Part shown: positions 39,801-45,600 of the stretch, piece after piece
Layout: every line of letters begins with the position of its first letter
Numbering within the stretch: position 1 is the stretch's first letter
Origin: Strix aluco
Taxonomy: Eukaryota > Chordata > Aves > Strigiformes > Strigidae
DNA: 64,000 nucleotides
Assembly (NCBI RefSeq): GCF_031877795.1
Contig: NC_133934.1
Coordinates: 108,936,610 to 109,000,609, forward strand
Reading direction: 5' to 3'
Notes under the pieces: model-generated
Database searches by the model: none
Seen by the model: only the letters and a program-made list of their open reading frames with translations
Told to the model about the DNA's origin: nothing
Made by a program: the position numbers and the translations under genes

Positions 39801-42800
39801 TACAAACTGCATACAGTATTTATAAAACTGTATGTAGTATTTAAGATGCAGTCAGATTTATAAAGTGAAGTTTTTCTGTTCTATTTTCTATTTCTTTCCT
39901 AGACATTCTTAGCATTATATTTCCCTTCAACATTACTAAATAGCACTGACCTGACATTTGCAGAGAGGACTCCAAGATCTTTCCAGAATGCTAGGTAAAT
40001 TAAATCCCCTGTCATCCATGTACAGTTAAGACTGCTCTTTCCTAAATGCACTTTACATTCATCAGTATTGAATCATGTCAATTATTTTACCGCTCAGTCA
40101 TTTATTATTGCAGGATCCTTCTGCTTCTTTAGACAGTCAAGATATAGCTTTCATTACCTTGTATTATTTTGTGTCAGAAACAAGCTTTGTGGCAGCTACT
40201 CTCATTCTCTTTCCAGACTCTTTGTGAATATTTCAGTACTATCAGTGCTAGCCTAGCCTCCATGGGACTCTGCTGCAATGAAGTATATATTCAGATGCCA
40301 GTTCATGTCCCATTCTTCCTCTGGCATGAAAACTTAACATCCATTCCCAGGCTATTCCCGCACTCTTTTTAAATTAATCCAGGAGAGCCATTCCCCTTGT
40401 CACATAGCAGATTAGTTATCTCAACGGCCTTTGATATCTGATTTTGTCAAGGCTTTTCAGAAATCCCAATTCACTGTACAACCAGGATCATCTTTCTCCA
40501 TATGCTTGTGCCAGAACATCTTCAAAGAATTCCCAAGAGTTTGTAAGGTGCCACTTCCCTTCCAAAAAGTCTTAGCAGCTCCCATCACACAGCATTTAAC
40601 CATGTTCCCTTCCTGCAGGTAGCTGCCACCACCATGAGGACTTGATGGAGACCCATGGGGGTTGCTGAAAGGCCAGCCTTGTCTTGGTAAGATCTAGTCC
40701 AAGATCTAGTTTACCAAGATGTTTTGCTTCAGAAGGAGAGCTCTGTAAAATGAGGAAATTAGTGAAAAACAAAAAGGAGCAGGCCACTAAATTGAATAAG
40801 GGACTGGAGCATCTGTCATAGTAGAATAGGCTGAGAAAGTTGGGAATGTTTAGTCTGGAGAAGAGCCAAGGGAATCTCTTCAATGTGTATAAATACTTGA
40901 AGGGGGGGGAGGGAACTACATGGTGCCAGGGCCTCCTCAGTGGTGTCCAGTGACAGGATAAGAGGCAACAGGCACAAACTGAAATACAGAAAAGTCCATT
41001 TCAACATAAGAAAAAACTTCTTTACTGTGAGGGTGGTCAAATGCTGAAACATGTTGCCTAGAGAGGCTGTGGAGTCTCCAAAACTGGAGATACTGAGAAG
41101 TCAACAGGACACAGTCCTGATCAACCTGCTCCAGGTGACCCTGTGAGGTCAAACTGGATGATCTCGAAGCTCAACTATTCTGTGATTCTTTAAAAGATAA
41201 AATTATAGCAGGCAGCATTCAGACTCTTCTAAGAGCCAATTCAGGGGCTAGGTAGAAACATATACTACCTATCAAAAAAGACTCCAGAAGAACAAAAAGG
41301 TTTATATGGTTGAAATCAACTAATTGTGACATATTCAAATATGTATGATAGCAAAAAAGCTATCAGAAGTAAAAAAGCCCTCTTACAGAAAGGGGAGACA
41401 ATTTCTAACTCAACTTAAAAACAAATACAAACATATCAAAATTTTAAAAAAGGCAGAGCAAAACCAAGTGTTTTAGAAGCAATTTGTTTAAAGCATTAAA
41501 TCAGTAAAAATTTTCTTTTAGGTGCAAGAAACCAGCCAGTGGGTGAGACTTGTAGAGGGATAAGAACAGCACTCTTGGGAAACAATGCATAGAAAAAGTT
41601 TAATTATCTATTATTTATTATTAGGGTGTTCACGATGAAAGTGTTTAAACAATGTTCCTACACTAGAACGTTTTTTACAGGTTCATTCTTTACAGAGTAT
41701 AACTCTGAGAAAACATCTTGACTTCAAATGTCAGTAGAAGAGGTTTGGGGACAAAGCAAAGCAAAGCAAAAAAAAAAAAATAAAAAAGAGTGGAAAACAC
41801 TAGCAGGACCAGATGACATTCACCCAGCAGTTCTAAAGGAAATACACCTATTCCACAAACTGTGCAACATATCTGCTGAGGTAGACTCAGTACCAGAGAA
41901 ATAGAAAGCAGCAAACATACACTAAATTTTCTGAGAGTTTCAGGATGGACTGAGATAGAAGATTTTAATTTCAGTTTATGAAGAACATTGTTTTAGTAAT
42001 TACAATGCTTTCTTTTGAAGTATCCCGATAGATTAAGACAAGTCTAAAGAGGTCTAAAGAAAAATAATTCTTTCAATGGAAGATGTGATTTCTTTAAAGA
42101 ATTTTTAAAACTTTGTGTTTGCATATGCATTTGTATCTAGTTGGCTTTAAAGGTGTAATTTTAAAAGTCCTGGTGTTTCTTAATCATTCATATTCTGCAC
42201 TACGAGACATTAAAGAGCTTTAAAACAGAGAAAATCACAGGAGGAAATCATATCCTACTTGAATTTGAATGATATCAGAACCTAGCAAAGTGATATGAAA
42301 TCCCCACCTCCTCTGGATTTGATTTTTGCTGTAGAATTATATGAAACTCCTAAATTACTGCAAGAACCTGAAAAAATTATGATCCAGTTGCTGGGTATTC
42401 TGACATTGGTCTTTTTCTTCCTTTACCTAGTGATGTCTCCAGAACAGCCGTTGCTAACCTTCCAGCCAAAGGACTGGAAAGCCTTAAAGAACTAATGGCC
42501 AAAAATACATGGACTTTAAAGAAATTACCAGCTGTAAAGATATTTCTTCAGCTAATGCGAGCTGACCTATCATATCCAAGTCACTGCTGTGCTTTCAAGA
42601 GCTGGAAAAAAACGAGCGGGTGAGTTTCACTAACTTACATTCAATTTTAAAGTATGTAAGTGAAAACAATGTTTTACTATTAATATAAAATTACATCTAA
42701 TGACACTTCCGTGACATTCTTTCTAGGTAGAGAGGACATTCTTTGAATTAGACATTACAATATCAAACTGACAAAAAAGAATTTTTGTCATAACAATTTG

Positions 42801-45600
42801 TAGGACCTTTTGCAACAGCTCCTCCTTTTGTTGAGCCCAGAATTAAGGGCAAAAAAAAGGGTAATGTGCTGTAAGACAGAATGTGCTGTAGCAAGGCCTG
42901 GAAAAAGAAGTTTTGGAGGGGTTACAGTCTCATGTATCATATGTTTTCTAACTGAAAAGCTCAGAATAAATGATTCTGTAATAACCTTGTAGACCGTTTA
43001 TTTCAAAATCCATTTTAGCAGGATTTCCAGCCTCCCATCAGAACAGATGTGGATAGCTTTTAGAAAGAAAAAAATACATTTATAGATGTCCTGATGCAAC
43101 ACAGAGACTCATCTGCTGGGGAGAGGTAGAGAGGGAGGATGACTGACTTTTATAAGCAGCAAAATTTTACTGCAGAGTGCAAATCCACTGTAAATTTCTC
43201 CAAAGTTTAATAAGGTTTAGAGAATTCTTATCCAGACCAGTCCCTGATTAAGGAAGGCAACCCCAGTCTTCAGTATTGCAGTATTTGTGGTTGGAATGCA
43301 TAGTATATTAAAAATATGCTATGATAAGTATTTGAATTATTCAATAATAAACTCACAAAGCAGTAACATTCACAATTGCAATAAACTGGGAAAGTGAGGA
43401 CAGAAATAAAACAGAGCGGACAGATTCAAAACCTGGACAGGAAGAATGTGCAGAAAGAACCCAGCACAACCTAATGACTGAAAGAAACAAGTATTTGCAT
43501 TTCTATTAGTAGAGATGAGAATTTCTCAGACTGAATTGTATGCAATCTCAAATTGTAAGCAATCTCTAATTCTACACACCTGAAAATGAGAAATGCTAAA
43601 GGTTATGTGACAGTGGATCACAGTGATCAAAAAATTGGATGCTAAATTGCAATTTTTTCCTACTAAAAAGTATGAACAATTTTCAACTAAAAATACAGAT
43701 ACATCACACCATGAGGTATAGGATTCCCAACCACTACACTGCTAGTTAGCTGTAAAGCACCCACAGAAAATACAGAGCAGAAATTAAAATGATGGAAGTT
43801 CTGGGAGAAATTGATTTGTGAGCAAAAATGAAAAGGAAAGTAATACTGTGTGTATTACCTAAGAAATTATAAACAGTAGATAAAAGTCTTGTTACCTACT
43901 AAGAATGTAGATTCCCAAGAAGGAAAAGGGATTGTGGATGTTGAACAAGCCAAATTATTACTGGGGATAGCTAATAGCAACAGAGAAGGGAAAAATATAG
44001 TTTTAAAAAAAGCCCAGAAATGCTCAAGCTTATTGTTCACTATATGTTCTGTTAACAGAAATACATCCTATCACCTTTTTATAGCTACATTTTCATTCAC
44101 GGTGATTTGCTTTTGAAGTGTTTTCTTTACTTGCTACACTCTGGTTGGACTGTAAATGCCAGCAGTGATTTCACCCTCTACTCTTTCAGAATCCTGGAGT
44201 ACCTGACATGTAACCAGAGTGGCAGTCACAGCTTTCGTAAGAGAAGATCAGTCAAAGCTCTCAGAGGTCCACTTTACAAGGATTATGCAGAAGAATACAC
44301 AGACTATACAGATACTGTGTATGATAAAAACACCAAGTTCATGAATTCTCATGAAAATTCCCATTATTACATTTTTTTGGAAGAGCACGGAGAAGGAAAT
44401 CTTGGGTTTGGCCAAGAGCTCAAGAACCCTCAAATGGAAGACATCCAGACCTTTGACAGTCATTATGACTATCCTGTCTGCAGAGGTAATGAAGACGTAA
44501 TATGCACTCCAGAGCCTGATGAGTTTAATCCTTGTGAGGATATAATGGGATATCAATTTCTGAGGATTGTGGTGTGGTTTGTGAACCTGCTGGCCATCCT
44601 AGGTAACGTTTTCGTCCTTTTCATCCTTCTCACCAGCCATTATAAACTGACTGTACCACGCTTTCTGATGTGTAACTTGGCCTTTGCTGATTTTTGCATG
44701 GGGTTATACCTCCTCCTGATTGCTTCAGTGGATCTCTACACCAGGTCAGAGTACTATAACCACGCTATAGAGTGGCAGACTGGGCCTGGCTGCAACACAG
44801 CTGGCTTTTTCACAGTCTTTGCTAGTGAACTTTCTGTGTACACACTGACTGTGATCACGCTGGAGCGCTGGTATGCCATCACTTTTGCCATGCGCCCAGA
44901 TCGAAAGATTCGCCTCCGGCATGCCCTGGTTATCATGCTGGGAGGGTGGCTCTCGTGCTTTCTTCTTGCCCTTTTGCCACTGGTTGGCGTCAGCAGCTAT
45001 AGCAAAGTCAGCATCTGCTTGCCCATGGACACTGAAACACCGGTGGCTGAAGCCTACGTTGTCTTTGTTTTAATATGTAACATTATTGCTTTTGTCATCA
45101 TTTGTGCCTGCTACATAAAAATCTATGTAACTGTGCGAAACCCTCAGTACAAGTCAGGGGACAAAGACACCAAAATTGCCAAGCGGATGGCTGTGTTGAT
45201 TTTCACTGACTTTCTGTGCATGGCTCCCATCGCTTTCCATGCTTTATCTGCCATTATGAACAAACCTTTGATAACTGTCACCAATTCCAAGATTTTGCTG
45301 GTACTCTTCTACCCACTCAATTCTTGTGCCAACCCCTTTCTTTACGCTATTTTCACCAAAGCTTTCCGAAGAGATGTGTTTATCCTGCTAAGCAAGTTTG
45401 GTATATGTGAGCATCAGGCTCAAGTCTACAGAGGTCAGACAATCTCAGCCAAAAACAGCAGTGGCTCTTACGGGCAGAGAATCAGCCGAGGGATAGGTCA
45501 GATCCTTACAAGTATTCAAGACCCAGCCAATGATTACCTTCCTGCCGTGACAATGCAGAACCAAATTCTCGTGGAAGAATACAAGCAAACCGAACTATAA
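808..45600 (+). CDS. TSHR: Thyrotropin (TSH) receptor, exons 2-10, 5' partial
   Basis: This is the coding span of the TSH receptor, a plasma-membrane GPCR that binds TSH through extracellular leucine-rich repeats and signals mainly through Gs/cAMP. Nine exons join in frame: 808-879, 8130-8204, 16421-16495, 17661-17735, 21224-21301, 22290-22358, 31791-31868, 42431-42619 and 44190-45600. Their lengths are 72, 75, 75, 75, 78, 69, 78, 189 and 1411 nt. The internal lengths match human TSHR exons 2-9 as I know them. If exon 1 contributes the usual 170 nt, the protein would be 763 residues, against 764 in human. The identity rests on the hinge and seven-helix sequence and on GTF2A1 lying immediately downstream. 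FSHR and LHCGR share the fold but lack the roughly 50-residue hinge insertion seen here. Exon 1 (signal peptide and N-terminal cysteine cluster) is not in the window. No frameshift or premature stop was seen. Confidence 0.97.
1530..2468 (+). mobile_element. ERVL-type LTR, about 0.94 kb, in intron 2
   Basis: The segment begins TGTGTTGGGTTTGTG and ends near CTTGAACCA. It is much richer in G+C than the intron around it. It resembles a long avian endogenous-retrovirus LTR that I recognise by its opening and by its interior of repeated CTGGAGCAG (1749, 1895, 1938, 2030) and GCAGCCC-TGG units. The + orientation follows from the TGTGTTGGG start. I could not match a target-site duplication at the two ends, so the boundaries are approximate. 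No retroviral internal region is attached, so this is a solo or degraded copy. A frame stays open from 1521 to 2051 across the repeats, but I do not regard it as a gene. Confidence 0.7.
2555..2675 (-). mobile_element. CR1 3'-end fragment
   Basis: The + strand reads like the reverse complement of a CR1 3' UTR: a run around gaagggacctcaggagg, then gctcaaag, then ccagattgctctgggctttatccag. Only about 120 bp can be followed. Divergence is high and neither end is sharp. Confidence 0.45.
3007..3029 (+). repeat. G-run with quadruplex potential
   Basis: Four runs of three or more G (5, 5, 4 and 3) are separated by one to four bases on the + strand, which is also the TSHR RNA-like strand. This satisfies the usual G3N1-7 quadruplex pattern. 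It sits in AT-rich intron 2, far from any exon, and no function is implied. Confidence 0.6.
4448..5060. other. A-run and GC-richer unexplained block in intron 2
   Basis: An A-rich run lies at 4448-4465. From about 4660 the sequence becomes C-rich for about 400 bp, with CpGs near 4860-4880 and overlapping open frames on both strands (for example 4671-5069 on +). The translations show no domain I recognise. It could be an old repeat or retrocopy. Confidence 0.3.
8130..8204 (+). CDS. TSHR: TSHR exon 3 (LRR)
   Basis: A 75-nt exon between gtgtttag and gtaagt. It reads [16 protein letters not shown] and then NSLSKVTH, a standard 25-residue LRR unit. The human exon has NLS (sequon N99) at the position where this copy reads SLS. 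The nearby asparagine is followed by S-L, so no N-x-S/T sequon remains. Split codons at both edges join exons 2 and 4 as isoleucine. Confidence 0.96.
8930..9190. other. GC-rich CpG-bearing segment of unknown origin
   Basis: About 260 bp of G+C-rich DNA with scattered CpGs in an AT-rich intron. It includes a tgtcacgg string near 8961 and TATATAAGG at about 9180-9188. The abrupt composition change and TATA-like string would suit an LTR or other insertion, but I found no terminal TG/CA pair with a duplication. Low-confidence description only. Confidence 0.3.
13020..13310 (-). mobile_element. Old CR1-like reverse-transcriptase relic
   Basis: On the - strand, 13300-13094 translates with [12 protein letters not shown] followed shortly by SADGTKIES. 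This lines up with the CR1 block normally reading N-DLDEG...FADDTK around the polymerase catalytic aspartates. The second aspartate is replaced by glycine. The copy is short, diverged and dead. Confidence 0.6.
14964..16030 (-). mobile_element. CR1 LINE, 5'-truncated, young copy
   Basis: A CR1 non-LTR retrotransposon runs from about 16030 (5' end, truncated) to about 14964 (3' end) on the - strand. The + strand at 14966-15015 is the reverse complement of the conserved CR1 3' tail (atcatctaggttggaaaaga and on). The coding part is open throughout, indicating a fairly recent insertion. It lies antisense to TSHR in intron 3, ending about 390 bp before exon 4. No target duplication was found, which is usual for CR1. 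Confidence 0.95.
15042..16025 (-). pseudogene. CR1 ORF2 C-terminal part (reverse transcriptase, truncated)
   Basis: An uninterrupted 327-codon frame covers the C-terminal half of CR1 ORF2. It shows [15 protein letters not shown] (about residues 29-43), the IDDLDEG block (about 47-53) and the catalytic FADDTK motif (61-66, genomic about 15845-15828). The usual CR1 C-terminal region follows: [20 protein letters not shown] and the stretch ending near EVFKSHID. The endonuclease domain and the N-terminal part of the polymerase are missing because of 5' truncation. The Met at 16025 is only the first in-frame ATG and is not a real start. The fragment cannot act alone. Confidence 0.9.
16421..16495 (+). 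CDS. TSHR: TSHR exon 4 (LRR)
   Basis: A 75-nt exon between ttttttacag and gtaagt. It reads [18 protein letters not shown] and then LPLLKY, an LRR unit. The human exon reads NLT (sequon N113) where this one reads NLD, so this N-glycosylation site is absent. Both edges are phase 2. Confidence 0.97.
16496..17660 (+). other. TSHR: TSHR intron 4
   Basis: Intron of 1165 bp, donor gtaagt, acceptor tctctttcag. It contains a short TG microsatellite (about 17118-17139). No other feature was recognised. Confidence 0.9.
17118..17139. repeat. (TG)n microsatellite
   Basis: Short interrupted TG dinucleotide tract with one TT interruption, in intron 4. Confidence 0.7.
17661..17735 (+). CDS. TSHR: TSHR exon 5 (LRR)
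   Basis: A 75-nt exon between tctctttcag and gtaagt. It reads [15 protein letters not shown], then INSSDVNFL. The NSS triplet is a potential N-glycosylation sequon that the human protein lacks (human reads VYSTD there). LRR spacing is otherwise conserved. Confidence 0.97.
17736..21223 (+). other. TSHR: TSHR intron 5
   Basis: Intron of 3488 bp, donor gtaagt, acceptor tttttcag. AT-rich with a T-run near 18978-18990. I see no repeat family or coding segment. Confidence 0.9.
21224..21301 (+). CDS. TSHR: TSHR exon 6 (LRR)
   Basis: A 78-nt exon between tttttcag and gtaagt. It reads [18 protein letters not shown] and then LCNESLT. NES keeps the sequon equivalent to human N177. This is one of the concave-face repeats that contact hormone in the receptor family. 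Confidence 0.97.
21302..22289 (+). other. TSHR: TSHR intron 6
   Basis: Intron of 988 bp, donor gtaagt. The acceptor is preceded by an unusually pure polypyrimidine tract (T-run about 22266-22280, then tccttgcag). Nothing else was recognised. Confidence 0.9.
22290..22358 (+). CDS. TSHR: TSHR exon 7 (LRR)
   Basis: A 69-nt exon between ccttgcag and gtaagt. It reads [17 protein letters not shown] and then TNLDA, nearly the human sequence. NGT keeps the sequon equivalent to human N198. Confidence 0.97.
23785..24634 (+). mobile_element. CR1 LINE 3' half, decayed
   Basis: A CR1 copy in the same orientation as TSHR. The frame at 23853-24098 reads [20 protein letters not shown], then [12 protein letters not shown] and [11 protein letters not shown], the usual CR1 region after the polymerase core. 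A stop at about 24096 and later frame breaks kill it. The 3' end is the conserved tail (ccttacaggtcctttccaac) followed by repeats of the ATTCTATG type at about 24608-24634. The 5' end is truncated. Confidence 0.93.
24680..24712. repeat. A-rich tract
   Basis: A-run with C interruptions, about 45 bp beyond the CR1 3' end. It is separate from the CR1 tail, since CR1 elements do not end in poly(A). Confidence 0.6.
30160..30205. repeat. AT/AC-rich microsatellite
   Basis: Imperfect alternating purine-pyrimidine tract of tacata, cacaca and tatata units in intron 7. Confidence 0.65.
31791..31868 (+). CDS. TSHR: TSHR exon 8 (LRR)
   Basis: A 78-nt exon between gtttctgcag and gtgagt. It reads [16 protein letters not shown] and then [10 protein letters not shown]. 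It aligns without gaps to the human YLNKNKYL exon. The open frame continues upstream into intron 7, but the acceptor site and the human exon length fix the boundary. Confidence 0.97.
32840..33900. other. GC-richer, ORF-dense unexplained block in intron 8
   Basis: About 1 kb with raised G+C and several open frames of 60-110 codons on both strands (for example 32847-33182 on + and 33358-33576 on -). No translation gives a motif I recognise. Frames shift along the block, as expected of an old decayed coding element or retrocopy rather than a working gene. Confidence 0.3.
34939..35494 (-). mobile_element. Solo ERVL-type LTR with 5-bp target duplication
   Basis: A complete LTR of 556 bp with TG...CA ends on both strands. 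It is flanked by perfect direct repeats GAAGG at 34934-34938 and 35495-35499. I place its sense strand as - because the avian family I recognise runs from a TGTcCTGGTTT-type start to a GGTTAAACCA-type end. The 3'-terminal part is visible here as the reverse complement at about 34939-35010. A 5-bp duplication fits ERVL-class integration. No internal viral region remains, so it is a product of LTR-LTR recombination. It is antisense to TSHR. Confidence 0.88.
36236..36266. repeat. Purine (A/G) tract
   Basis: A-rich run with G interruptions in intron 8. It could be the decayed tail of an element, but no element body precedes it. Confidence 0.6.
37835..38245 (-). mobile_element. CR1-like relic, N-terminal reverse-transcriptase region
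   Basis: The - strand at 38239-38024 reads [20 protein letters not shown], then [16 protein letters not shown]. It matches the CR1 block in which N-KS-GPDG-HPRVLKEL is conserved. Further along on the same strand (37900-37860) comes the remnant of the DFxKAFDKV motif. Frameshifts separate the two parts. Only the front of the polymerase domain is present. Confidence 0.65.
39200..39450. other. GC-rich block of unknown origin in intron 8
   Basis: About 250 bp rich in C and G with overlapping open frames on both strands (39246-39449 on +, 39189-39464 on -). It ends near a gaataaaacc string. I recognise no protein or repeat family. A retrocopy fragment is possible. Confidence 0.3.
39880..40600 (-). 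mobile_element. Very old CR1-like LINE relic
   Basis: The + strand preserves, in the right order for a - strand element, the reverse complements of CR1-type landmarks. The tgcactttacattcatcagtattgaatcat string (about 40048-40078) corresponds to the MKFN-KC block. A GGATCCTTCTGC string follows at about 40112-40123. Near 40440-40470 is a degraded DFxKAFDK region. Heavily mutated; boundaries are guesses. Confidence 0.45.
40780..41190 (+). mobile_element. CR1 LINE 3' end
   Basis: The CR1 3' end in + orientation. It includes the stretch encoding the LFSLEKS-like block (tttagtctggagaagagcc, about 40849), the region around ataagaaaaaacttctttactgtgagggtggtcaa (about 41005-41040), and the tail gtcaaactggatgatctcgaag followed by attctgtgattct (about 41175-41188). 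Frames are broken by indels, including a G-run at about 40903-40911. Confidence 0.8.
41795..41920 (+). mobile_element. CR1-like relic, start of reverse-transcriptase domain
   Basis: Starting at about 41791 the + strand reads [19 protein letters not shown], then [16 protein letters not shown] before a stop. It lines up with the LINE block GPDGIHPRVLKEL...VPEDWK. It is preceded by an A-run at about 41767-41785. Only about 125 bp survive. Confidence 0.55.
42431..42619 (+). CDS. TSHR: TSHR exon 9 (last LRRs and cysteine cluster)
   Basis: A 189-nt exon between tttacctag and gtgagt, the same length as in human. It reads [20 protein letters not shown], then [25 protein letters not shown] and WKKTSG. 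The CC pair corresponds to human C283/C284, which tether the LRR domain to the hinge by disulphides. Conserved [13 protein letters not shown] marks the junction to the hinge. The overlapping open frame starting at 42295 is in another frame and is not used. Confidence 0.98.
42620..44189 (+). other. TSHR: TSHR intron 9
   Basis: Intron of 1570 bp, donor gtgagt, acceptor ctctttcag. The exon 10 frame stays open for 83 bp upstream of the acceptor, which produces a misleading longer ORF starting at 44107. No repeat was recognised. Confidence 0.9.
44190..45600 (+). CDS. TSHR: TSHR exon 10 (hinge, seven TM helices, tail)
   Basis: The terminal coding exon is 1411 nt including the TAA at 45598-45600. 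First comes the hinge: [11 protein letters not shown] (NQS equals human sequon N302), the basic site RKRRS (44236-44250), a tyrosine-rich acidic stretch (44275-44325), the conserved SHYDYP (sulphated tyrosine in human) and [10 protein letters not shown]. The seven helices run from about 44552 to 45372. Family marks are ERW at the end of helix 3 (44863-44871), [11 protein letters not shown] in loop 2, [17 protein letters not shown] leading into helix 6, and NPFLY in helix 7 (45331-45345). The tail of about 63 residues starts after KFGIC, differs strongly from human in its middle, and ends QTEL, a class I PDZ-type C terminus. The hinge is one residue longer than human and the tail two shorter. 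Confidence 0.99.

Larger units (their letters stand above)
31869..42430 (+). other. TSHR: TSHR intron 8
   Basis: Intron of 10562 bp, donor gtgagt, acceptor tttacctag. It is the most repeat-laden intron. It holds a GC-richer ORF-dense block (about 32840-33900), a solo LTR (34939-35494), a purine tract (about 36236-36266), a GC-rich block (about 39200-39450), and four CR1 pieces at about 37835-38245, 39880-40600, 40780-41190 and 41795-41920. The rest is featureless AT-rich sequence. Confidence 0.9.

Noticed and set aside
42295..42495. 66-codon ORF overlapping exon 9
   Set aside because: Wrong frame relative to the receptor. The conserved protein is read in another frame starting at 42431.
44107..44189. 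ORF extension upstream of TSHR exon 10 with its own Met
   Set aside because: It lies in intron 9. The ctctttcag acceptor at 44189 and alignment to human exon 10 fix the real exon start at 44190.
44248..44556. 102-codon - strand ORF over the TSHR hinge
   Set aside because: Antisense shadow of exon 10.
808..45600. FSHR or LHCGR as the identity of the receptor
   Set aside because: The hinge carries the TSHR-type insertion, loop and helix sequences match TSHR best, and GTF2A1 is the downstream neighbour as at human TSHR.
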